A stretch of DNA of 64,000 bases, taken from contig NC_085073.1 of NCBI RefSeq assembly GCF_963662255.1, forward strand, positions 6,751,598-6,815,597. The letters run 5' to 3'. A program made the position numbers and the translations under genes. Origin of the DNA: Cinclus cinclus (lineage: Eukaryota > Chordata > Aves > Passeriformes > Cinclidae). Under the pieces are notes generated by a model. It was given only the letters and a program-made list of their open reading frames with translations. It made no database searches and had not been told where the DNA came from. Below, piece by piece: positions 1 through 9,135 of the stretch. Numbering within the stretch: the first letter of the stretch is position 1; every line of letters starts with the position of its first letter.

Positions 1-101
1 CAAAATGACATCTGCATTGTGGGCTCTTGAGTTTGGCTTCTTGGGTGGAAGTACCTCCTTTCAAAGCCAACTTGCCTGCGGCCCGTCCTGGGCTTTTGCC
101 T

Positions 102-200
102 ACAAAAATTCCATAAGGACGAGGATTTCTCCCAGACCAAAGCTTCCCCCTCCTCCAAACCTGGCTGCCATCGGAGGCCCAAACGCGCCCTACAAAATGA
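102..200 (+). repeat. Conserved half of the monomer (example)
   Basis: From ACAAAAATTCC to ACAAAATGAC, about 100 bp, the sequence is nearly the same in all monomers I read. Changes are mostly single bases at a few CpG sites and at TTTCTCCC/TTCCTCCC. The other half, about 90 bp from TGACA to TTTTGCCTAC, carries almost all the subfamily differences and both common length changes. A similar split is known from satellites with a bound-protein box, but no binding protein is identified here. Confidence 0.8.
146..161 (-). other. Two-tetrad G-quadruplex motif, present in most monomers
   Basis: The minus strand reads GGTTTGGAGGAGGGGG, which has four runs of at least two G separated by short loops. 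The motif lies in the conserved half and recurs in nearly every monomer, so there are roughly 300 copies in the window. Exceptions include monomers with CCTTCAAACC, CCAAACCAGG or a shortened C run. Two-tetrad motifs are weak, so folding in the cell is uncertain. Confidence 0.6.
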
Positions 201-383
201 CATCTGCCAAGTGGGCTCTTGAGTTTGGCTTCTTGGGGAAAAGTGAGTCATTTCAAAACCAACTTGCCTGCACCCGGTCCCGGGCTTTGGCTACAAAAAT
301 TCCATAAGGACGAGGATTTCTCCCAGACCAAAGCTGCCCCCTCCTCCAAACCTGGCTGCCATCAGAGGCCCAAACGCGCCCCA
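193..383 (+). repeat. Reference 191-bp monomer (one-base deletion)
   Basis: This is the third common length. It lacks one C in the segment that usually reads TTTTGCCTAC, here TTTGGCTAC. It belongs to a subfamily with TTTCAAAACC or ATTTCAAAACC in the variable half, followed by a CCCGGGC sequence. The missing base shifts the reading frame, so any reading frame that crosses such a monomer changes phase. This particular copy also carries the heptamer TGAGTCA at 244-250. Confidence 0.93.
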
Positions 384-3314
384 CAAAATGACATCTGCAT
401 TGAGGTTTCTTGAGTTTGGCTTCTTGGGGAAAAGTGCCTCCTTTCGGAGCCAACTTGCCTAACTTGCCTGCGGCCCGTCCTGGGCTTTTGCCTACAAAAA
501 TTCCATAAGGACGAGGATTTCTCCCAGACCAAAGCTGCCCCCTCCTCCAAACCTGGCTGCCATCGGAGGCCCAAACGTGCCCTACAAAATGACACCTGCC
601 AAGTGGGCTCTTGAGTTTGGCTTCTTGGGGAAAAGTGACTCCTTTCAAAACCAACTTGCCTGTGTCCCGTCCCGGGCTTTTGCTACAAAAATTCCATAAG
701 GACGAGGATTTCTCCCAGACCAAAGCTGCCCCCTCCTCCAAACCTGGCTGCCATCGGAGGCCCAAACGCGCCCTACAAAATGACATCTGCATTGTGGGTT
801 CTTGAGTTTGGCTTCTTGGGGAAAAGTGCCTCCTTTCAAAGCCAACTTGCCTAACTTGCCTGCCGCCCATGCGGGGTTTTTGCCTACAAAAATTCCATAA
901 GGACGAGGATTTCTCCCAGACAAAAGCTGCCCCCTCCTCCAAACCTGGCTGCCATCGGAGGCCCAAACGTGCCCTACAAAATGACACCTGCCAAGTGGGC
1001 TCTTGAGTTTGGCTTCTTGGGTGGAAGTGCCTCCTTTCAAAGCCAACTTGCCTGCGGCCCGTCCTGGGCTTTTGCCTACAAAAATTCCATAAGGACGAGG
1101 ATTTCTCCCAGACCAAAGCTGCCCCCTCCTCCAAACCTGGCTGCCATCGGAGGCCCAAACGCGCCCTACAAAATGACACCTGCCAAGTGGGCTCTTGAGT
1201 TTGGCTTCTTGGGGAAAAGTGACTCCTTTCAAAGCCAACTTGCCTAACTAGCCTGCGGCCTGTGCTGGGCTTTTGCCTACAAAAATTCCATAAGGACGAG
1301 GATTTCTCCCAGACCAAAGCTGCCCCCTCCTCCAAACCTGGCTGCCATCGGAGGCCCAAACGTGCCCTACAAAATGACATCTGCCAAGTGGGCTCTTGAG
1401 TTTGGCTTCTTGGGTGGAAGTGCCTCCATTCAAAGCCAACTTGCCTGCGGCCCGTCCTGGGCTTTTGCCTACAAAAATTCCATAAGGACGAGGATTTCTC
1501 CCAGACCAAAGCTGCCCCCTCCTCCAAACCTGGCTGCCATCGGAGGCCCAAACGCGCCCTACAAAATGACATCTGCCAAGTGGGCTCTTGAGTTTGGCTT
1601 CTTGCGGAACAGTGCCTCCTTTCAAAGCCAACTTGCCTAACTAGCCTGCGGCCCGTGCTGGGCTTTAGACTACAAAAATTCCATAAGGACGAGGATTTCT
1701 CCCAGACCAAAGCTGCCCCCTCCTCCAAACCTGGCTGCCATCAGAGGCCCAAACGCGCCCCACAAAATGACACCTGCCTAGTGGGCTCTTGAGTTTGGCT
1801 TCTTGGGGAAAAGTGCCTCCTTTCAAAACCAACTTGCCTGTGTCCCGTCCCGGGCTTTTGCTACAAAAATTCCATAAGGACGAGGATTCCTCCCAGACCA
1901 AAGCTGCCCCCTCCTCCAAACCTGGCTGCCATCGGAGGCCCAAACGCGCCCTACAAAATGACATCTGCCAAGTGGGCTCTTGAGTTTGGCTTCTTGGGGA
2001 AAAGTGCCTCCTTTCGGAGTCAACTTGCCTGCGGCCCATGCAGGGCTTTTGCCGACAAAAATTCCATAAGGACGAGGATTTCTCCCAGACCAAAGCTGCC
2101 CCCTCCTCCAAACCTGGCTGCCATCGGAGGCCCAAACGCGCCCTACAAAATGACACCTGCCAAGTGGGCTCTTGAGTTTGGCTTCTTGGGGGAAAGTGCC
2201 TCCTTTCAAAGCCAACTTGCCGGCGGCCCGTCGTGGGCTTGTGCCTACAAAAATTCCATAAGGACAAGGATTTCTCCCAGACCAAAGCTGCCCCCTCCTC
2301 CAAACCTGGCTGCCATCGGAGGCCCAAACGCGCCCTACAAAATGACATCTGCCAAGTGGGCTCTTGAGTTTGGCTTCTTGGGGAAAAGTGCCTCCTTTCG
2401 GAGTCAACTTGCCGGCGGCCCATGCAGGGCTTTTGCTACAAAAATTCCATAAGGACGAGGATTTCTCCCAGACCAAAGCTGCCCCCTCCTCCAAACCTGG
2501 CTGCCATCGGAGGCCCAAACGTGCCCTACAAAATGACATCTGCCAAGTGGGCTCTTGAGTTTGGCTTCTTGGGTGGAAGTGCCTCCTTTCAAAGCCAACT
2601 TGCATAACTTGCCTGCGGCCCATGCGGGGTTTTTGCCTACAAAAATTCCATAAGGACGAGGATTTCTCCCAGACCAAAGCTGCCCCCTCCTCCAAACCTG
2701 GCTGCCATCGGAGGCCCAAACGCGCCCTACAAAATGACATCTGCCAAGTGGGCTCTTGAGTTTGGCTTTCTGGGGAAAAGTGCCTCCTTTCGGAGTCAAC
2801 TTGCCTGCGGCCCATGCAGGGCTTTTGCCTACAAAAATTCCATAAGGACGAGGATTTCTCCCAGACCAAAGCTGCCCCCTCCTCCAAACCTGGCTGCCAT
2901 CGGAGGCCCAAACGTGCCCTAGAAAATGACATCTGCATTGTGGGCTCTTGAGTTTGGCTTCTTGGGTGGAAGTACCTCCTTTCAAAGCCATCTTGCCTGC
3001 GGCCCGTCCTGGGCTTTTGGCTACAAAAATTCCATATGGACGAGGATTTCTCCCAGACCAAAGCTGCCCCCTCCTCCAAACCTGGCTGCCATCAGAGGCC
3101 CAAACGCGCCCTACAAAATGACACCTGCCAAGTGGGCTCTTGAGTTTGGCTTCTTGGGGAAAAGTGCCTCCTTTCGGAGCCAACTTGCCTAACTTGCCTG
3201 CGGCCCGTCCTGGGCTTTTGCCTACAAAAATTCCATAAGGACGAGGATTTCTCCCAGACCAAAGCTGCCCCCTCCTCCAAACCTGGCTGCCATCGGAGGC
3301 CCAAACGCGCCGTA

Positions 3315-4865
3315 CAAAATGACACCTGCCAAGTGGGCTCTTGAGTTTCGCTTCTTGGGGAAAAGTGACTCCTTTCAAAACCAACTTGCCTGCACCCGGT
3401 CCCGGGCTTTGGCTACAAAAATTCCATAAGGGCGAGGATTTCTCCCAGACCAAAGCTGCTCCCTCCTCCAAACCTGGCTGCCATCGGACGCCCAAACGCG
3501 CCCTACAGAATGACACCTGCCAAGTGGGCTCTTGAGTTTGGCTTCTTGGGGAAAAGTGCCTCCTTTCGGAGCCAACTTGCCTGCGTCCCGTCCTGGGCTT
3601 TTGCCTACAAAAATTCCATAAGGACGAGGATTTCTCCCAGACCAAAGCTGCCCCCTCCTCCAAACCTGGCTGCCATCGGAGGCCCAAACGCGCCCCACAA
3701 AATGACATCTGCATTGAGGGCTCTTGAGTTTGGCTTCTTGGGGAAAAGTGCCTCCTTTCGAAGGCAACTTGCCTGCGGCCCATGCAGGGCTTTTGCCTTC
3801 AAAAATTCCAGATGGACGAGGATTTCTCCCAGACCAAAGCTGCCCCCTCCTCCAAACCTGGCTGCCATCGGAGGCCCAAACGCGCCCTACAAAATGACAC
3901 CTGCCAAGTGGGCTCTTGAGTTTGGCTTCTAGGGTAAAGTGACTCCATTCAGAGTCAACTTGCCTACGGCCCATGCAGGGCTTTTGCCTACAAAAATTCC
4001 ATAAGGAAGAGGATTTCTCCCAGACCAAAGCTGCCCCCTCCTTCAAACCTGGCTGCCATCGGAGGCCCAAACGCGCCCTACAAAATGACATCTGCATTGT
4101 GGGCTCTTGAGTTTGGCTTCTTGGGGGAAAGTGCCTCCTTTCAAAGCCAACTTGCCTGCGTCCCGTCTTGGGCTTTTGCCTCCAAAAATTCCAGAAGGAC
4201 GAGGATTTCTCCCAGACCAAAGCTGCCCCCTCCTCCAAACCTGGCTGCCATCGGAGGCCCAAACGCGCCGCACAAAATGACATCTGCCAAGTGGTCTCTT
4301 GAGTTTGGCTTCTTGGGGAAAAGTGCCTCCTTTCAAAGCCAACTTGCCTAACTAGCCTGCGGCCTGTGCTGGGCTTTTGCCTACAAAAATTCCATAAGGA
4401 CGAGGATTTCTCCCAGACCAAAGCTGCCCCCTCCTCCAAACCAGGCTGCCATTGGAGGCCCAAACGCGCCCTACAAAATGACACCTGCCAAGTGGGCTCT
4501 TGAGTTTGGCTTCTTGGTGGAAAGTGACTCCTTTCAAAGCCAACTTGCCTAACTTGCCTGCGTCCCGTCCTGGGCTTTAGCCTACAAAAATTCCATAAGG
4601 ACGAGGATTTCTCCCAGACCAAAGCTGCCCCCTCCTCCAAACCTGGCTGCCATCGGAGGCCCAAACGCGCCCTACAAAATGACACCTGCCAAGTTCGCTC
4701 TTGAGTTTGGCTTCTTGGGGAAAAGTGACTCCTTTCAAAACCAACTAGCCTGCGTCCCGTCCCGGGCTTTTGCTACAAAAATTCCATAAGGACGAGGATT
4801 TCTCCCAGACCAAAGCTGCCCCCTCCTCCAAACCTGGCTGCCATCGGAGGCCCAAACGCGCCGTA
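3315..4865 (+). repeat. 8-monomer HOR, copy 1 (1,551 bp)
   Basis: Eight monomers of 191, 192, 192, 191, 192, 201, 201 and 191 bp sum to 1,551 bp and recur as a unit immediately downstream. Diagnostic members are a monomer with TTCAAAAATTCCAGATGG (near 3798), a 191-bp monomer with the sequence CTTCTAGGGTAAAG (3890-4080), and a monomer with CCTCCAAAAATTCCAGAAGG (near 4180). By eye it differs from copy 2 at roughly a dozen bases. One of these is a three-base change (CATTG here near 4095, CCAAG in copy 2). Confidence 0.93.
3890..4080 (+). repeat. Diagnostic 191-bp monomer of the 8-mer HOR
   Basis: This monomer is one base short because TTGGGGAAAAG is replaced by TAGGGTAAAG, and it continues with TGACTCCATTCAGAGTC. 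It puts a TAG stop in the otherwise open plus-strand frame. The same monomer recurs at 5441-5631, 6992-7182, 50122-50312, 51673-51863, 59453-59643, 61590-61780 and 63141-63331. It is therefore a reliable marker for all 8-mer HOR segments in the window. Confidence 0.93.
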
Positions 4866-6416
4866 CAAAATGACACCTGCCAAGTGGGCTCTTGAGTTTC
4901 GCTTCTTGGGGAAAAGTGACTCCTTTCAAAACCAACTTGCCTGCACCCGGTCCCGGGCTTTGGCTACAAAAATTCCATAAGGGCGAGGATTTCTCCCAGA
5001 CCAAAGCTGCTCCCTCCTCCAAACCTGGCTGCCATCGGAGGCCCAAACGCGCCCTACAGAATGACACCTGCCAAGTGGGCTCTTGAGTTTGGCTTCTTGG
5101 GGAAAAGTGCCTCCTTTCGGAGCCAACTTGCCTGCGTCCCGTCCTGGGCTTTTGCCTACAAAAATTCCATAAGGACGAGGATTTCTCCCAGACCAAAGCT
5201 GCACCCTCCTCCAAACCTGGCTGCCATCGGAGGCCCAAACGCGCCCCACAAAATGACATCTGCATTGAGGGCTCTTGAGTATGGCTTCTTGGGGAAAAGT
5301 GCCTCATTTCGAAGGCAACTTGCCTGCGGCCCATGCAGGGCTTTTGCCTTCAAAAATTCCAGATGGACGAGGATTTCTCCCAGACCAAAGCTGCCCCCTC
5401 CTCCAAACCTGGCTGCCATCAGAGGCCCAAACGCGCCCTACAAAATGACACCTGCCAAGTGGGCTCTTGAGTTTGGCTTCTAGGGTAAAGTGACTCCATT
5501 CAGAGTCAACTTGCCTACGGCCCATGCAGGGCTTTTGCCTACAAAAATTCCATAAGGACGAGGATTTCTCCCAGACCAAAGCTGCCCCCTCCTTCAAACC
5601 TGGCTGCCATCGGAGGCCCAAACGCGCCCTACAAAATGACATCTGCCAAGTGGGCTCTTGAGTTTGGCTTCTTGGGGGAAAGTGCCTCCTTTCAAAGCCA
5701 ACTTGCCTGCGTCCCGTCTTGGGCTTTTGCCTCCAAAAATTCCAGAAGGACGAGGATTTCTCCCAGACCAAAGCTGCCCCCTCCTCCAAACCTGGCTGCC
5801 ATCGGAGGCCCAAACGCGCCGCACAAAATGACATCTGCCAAGTGGTCTCTTGAGTTTGGCTTCTTGGGGAAAAGTGCCTCCTTTCAAAGCCAACTTGCCT
5901 AACTAGCCTGCGGCCTGTGCTGGGCTTTTGAGTACAAAAATTCCATAAGGACGAGGATTTCTCCCAGACCAAAGCTGCCCCCTCCTCCAAACCAGGCTGC
6001 CATTGGAGGCCCAAACGCGCCCTACAAAATGACACCTGCCAAGTGGGCTCTTGAGTTTGGCTTCTTGGTGGAAAGTGACTCCTTTCAAAGCCAACTTGCC
6101 TAACTTGCCTGCGTCCCGTCCTGGGCTTTAGCCTACAAAAATTCCATAAGGACGAGGATTTCTCCCAGACCAAAGCTGCCCCCTCCTCCAAACCTGGCTG
6201 CCATCGGAGGCCCAAACGCGCCCTACAAAATGACACCTGCCAAGTTCGCTCTTGAGTTTGGCTTCTTGGGGAAAAGTGACTCCTTTCAAAACCAACTAGC
6301 CTGCGTCCCGTCCCGGGCTTTTGCTACAAAAATTCCATAAGGACGAGGATTTCTCCCAGACCAAAGCTGCCCCCTCCTCCAAACCTGGCTGCCATCGGAG
6401 GCCCAAACGCGCCCTA
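4866..6416 (+). repeat. 8-monomer HOR, copy 2 (1,551 bp)
   Basis: This is the second head-to-tail copy of the 1,551-bp unit. All eight monomers keep their order and length. Private changes include GAGTATGGC near 5280, CTGCACCCTCC near 5200, ATCAGAGG near 5420 and TTTTGAGTAC near 5928. It shares TGGTCTCTTGAG (near 5844) with copy 1 but not with copy 3. Confidence 0.93.
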
Positions 6417-7967
6417 CAAAATGACACCTGCCAAGTGGGCTCTTGAGTTTCGCTTCTTGGGGAAAAGTGACTCCTTTCAAAACCAACTTGCCTGCACCCG
6501 GTCCCGGGCTTTGGCTACAAAAATTCCATAAGGGCGAGGATTTCTCCCAGACCAAAGCTGCTCCCTCCTCCAAACCTGGCTGCCATCGGAGGCCCAAACG
6601 CGCCCTACAGAATGACACCTGCCAAGTGGGCTCTTGAGTTTGGCTTCTTGGGGAAAAGTGCCTCCTTTCGGAGCCAACTTGCCTGCGTCCCGTCCTGGGC
6701 TTTTGCCTACAAAAATTCCATAAGGACGAGGATTTCTCCCAGACCAAAGCTGCCCCCTCCTCCAAACCTGGCTGCCATCGGAGGCCCAAACGCGCCCCAC
6801 AAAATGACATCTGCATTGAGGGCTCTTGAGTTTGGCTTCTTGGGGAAAAGTGCCTCATTTCGAAGGCAACTTGCCTGCGGCCCATGCAGGGCTTTTGCCT
6901 TCAAAAATTCCAGATGGACGAGGATTTCTCCCAGACCAAAGCTGCCCCCTCCTCCAAACCTGGCTGCCATCGGAGGCCCAAACGCGCCCTACAAAATGAC
7001 ACCTGCCAAGTGGGCTCTTGAGTTTGGCTTCTAGGGTAAAGTGACTCCATTCAGAGTCAACTTGCCTACGGCCCATGCAGGGCTTTTGCCTACAAAAATT
7101 CCATAAGGACGAGGATTTCTCCCAGACCAAAGCTGCCCCCTCCTTCAAACCTGGCTGCCATCGGAGGCCCAAACGCGCCCTACAAAATGACATCTGCCAA
7201 GTGGGCTCTTGAGTTTGGCTTCTTGGGGGAAAGTGCCTCCTTTCAAAGCCAACTTGCCTGCGTCCCGTCTTGGGCTTTTGCCTCCAAAAATTCCAGAAGG
7301 ACGAGGATTTCTCCCAGACCAAAGCTGCCCCCTCCTCCAAACCTGGCTGCCATCGGAGGCCCAAACGCGCCGCACAAAATGACATCTGCCAAGTGGGCTC
7401 TTGAGTTTGGCTTCTTGGGGAAAAGTGCCTCCTTTCAAAGCCAACTTGCCTAACTAGCCTGCGGCCTGTGCTGGGCTTTTGCCTACAAAAATTCCATAAG
7501 GACGAGGATTTCTCCCAGACCAAAGCTGCCCCCTCCTCCAAACCAGGCTGCCATTGGAGGCCCAAACGCGCCCTACAAAATGACACCTGCCAAGTGGGCT
7601 CTTGAGTTTGGCTTCTTGGTGGAAAGTGACTCCTTTCAAAGCCAACTTGCCTAACTTGCCTGCGTCCCGTCCTGGGCTTTAGCCTACAAAAATTCCATAA
7701 GGACGAGGATTTCTCCCAGACCAAAGCTGCCCCCTCCTCCAAACCTGGCTGCCATCGGAGGCCCAAACGCGCCCTACAAAATGACACCTGCCAAGTTCGC
7801 TCTTGAGTTTGGCTTCTTGGGGAAAAGTGACTCATTTCAAAACCAACTAGCCTGCGTCCCGTCCCGGGCTTTTGCTACAAAAATTCCATAAGGACGAGGA
7901 TTTCTCCCAGACCAAAGCTGCCCCCTCCTCCAAACCTGGCTGCCATCGGAGGCCCAAACGCGCCCTA
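6417..7967 (+). repeat. 8-monomer HOR, copy 3 (1,551 bp)
   Basis: This is the third head-to-tail copy of the 1,551-bp unit, again with identical monomer lengths. It shares GTGCCTCATTTCG (near 6850) with copy 2 and differs from copy 1 there. It carries GAGTTTCGCTTC near 6445, which the partial fourth copy lacks. Confidence 0.93.
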
Positions 7968-8158
7968 CAAAATGACATCTGCCAAGTGGGCTCTTGAGTT
8001 TGGCTTCTTGGGGAAAAGTGACTCCTTTCAAAACCAACTTGCCTGCACCCGGTCCCGGGCTTTGGCTACAAAAATTCCATAAGGGCGAGGATTTCTCCCA
8101 GACCAAAGCTGCTCCCTCCTCCAAACCTGGCTGCCATCGGAGGCCCAAACGCGCCCTA
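7968..8158 (+). repeat. 8-monomer HOR, truncated copy 4 (one monomer)
   Basis: Only the first 191-bp monomer of a fourth 1,551-bp copy is clear, with the CACCCGGTCCCGGGC and AAGGGCGAGG variants in phase. The next monomer begins the same way but acquires the 9-bp duplication near 8235. Phase with the unit is lost there, so the true end lies between about 8158 and 8235. Confidence 0.85.
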
Positions 8159-8550
8159 CAAAATGACACCTGCCAAGTGGGCTCTTGAGTTTGGCTTCTT
8201 GGGGAAAAGTGCCTCCTTTCGGAGCCAACTTGCCTAACTTGACTGCGGCCCGTCCTGGGCTTTTGCCTACAAAAATTCCATAAGGACGAGGATTTCTCCC
8301 AGACCAAAGCTGCCCCTCCTCCAAACCTGGCTGCCATCGGAGGCCCAAACGCGCCCTACAAAATGACATCTGCATTGAGGGCTCTTGAGTTTGGCTTCTT
8401 GGTGAAAAGTGCCTCCTTTCGAAGGCAACTTGCCTGCGGACCATGCAGGGCTTTTGCCTACAAAAATTCCATAAGGACGAGGATTTCTCCCAGACCAAAG
8501 CTGCCCCCTCCTTCAAACCTGGCTGCCATCGGAGGCCCAAACGCGCCCTA

Positions 8551-8742
8551 CAAAATGACATCTGCCAAGTGGGCTCTTGAGTTTGGCTTCTTGGGGAAAA
8601 GTGCCTCCTTTCGGAGTCAACTTGCCGGCGGCCCATGCAGGGCTTTTGCCTACAAAAATTCCATAAGGACGAGGATTTCTCCCAGACCAAAGCTGCCCCC
8701 TCCTCCAAACCTGGCTGCCATCGGAGGCCCAAACGTGCCCTA
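8551..8742 (+). repeat. Reference 192-bp monomer
   Basis: This is a typical 192-bp unit chosen as a reference. It starts at CAAAATGACATCTGCCAAG and continues through a variable half that includes the TTTCGGAGTCAACTTGCC segment and a GC-rich stretch ending in TTTTGCCTAC. It then enters the conserved half, from AAAAATTCCATAAGGACGAG through the pyrimidine run CCCCCTCCTCC to the CpG-containing end AAACGCGCCCTA. Because 192 is 64 codons, a frame that lacks stops in one monomer stays open across neighbours. Confidence 0.95.
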
Positions 8743-8934
8743 CAAAATGACATCTGCCAAGTGGGCTCTTGAGTTTGGCTTCTTGGGTGGAAGTGCCTCC
8801 TTTCAAAGCCAACTTGCCTGCGGCCCGTCCTGGGCTTTTGCCTACAAAAATTCCATAAGGACGAGGATTTCTCCCAGACCAAAGCTGCCCCCTCCTCCAA
8901 ACCTGGCTGCCATCGGAGGCCCAAATGCGCCCTA

Positions 8935-9135
8935 CAAAATGACACCTGCCAAGTGGGCTCTTGAGTTTGGCTTCTTGCGGAAAAGGGCCTCCTTTCAAAG
9001 CCAACTTGCCTAACTAGCTTGCGGCCCATGCAGGGCTTTTGCCTACAAAAATTCCATAAGGACGAGGATTTCTCCCAGACCAAAGCTGCCCCCTCCTCCA
9101 AACCTGGCTGCCATCGGAGGCCCAAACGCGCCCTA
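8935..9135 (+). repeat. Reference 201-bp monomer with 9-bp internal duplication
   Basis: This is the second common monomer length. The extra 9 bp come from a tandem doubling of AACTTGCCT near the middle of the variable half. Across the window the second copy occurs as AACTTGCCT or AACTAGCCT; here it is AACTAGCTT. The doubling places an in-frame TAA in the open plus-strand frame but leaves the open minus-strand frames intact. Monomers of this length occur in several subfamilies and at fixed positions within each higher-order repeat, so the insertion is old relative to the array's latest amplifications. Confidence 0.92.

Larger units (their letters stand above)
1..3314 (+). repeat. Block P, copy 1
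   Basis: This stretch of about 17 monomers matches 46615-49929 at a constant offset of 46,614 bp (46,615 after a one-base length difference near 2437), and matches 55946-59260 at a further 9,331 bp. The order of monomer subfamilies and many private variants are shared. Examples are the TGAGTCA site at 244, the sequence TTGAGGTTTCTTGAG near 400, the TGCCTAGTGGG monomer near 1775, and the shared TTGCATAACTTG near 2600. The left end is cut by the window. Confidence 0.88.

Noticed and set aside
8561..8622. tRNA-like A and B boxes (TGCCAAGTGGG and TTTCGGAGTCAAC)
   Set aside because: The A-box candidate is one base short, and the B-box candidate matches only about half of the consensus. No cloverleaf can be drawn, so there is no support for a SINE or tRNA gene origin.
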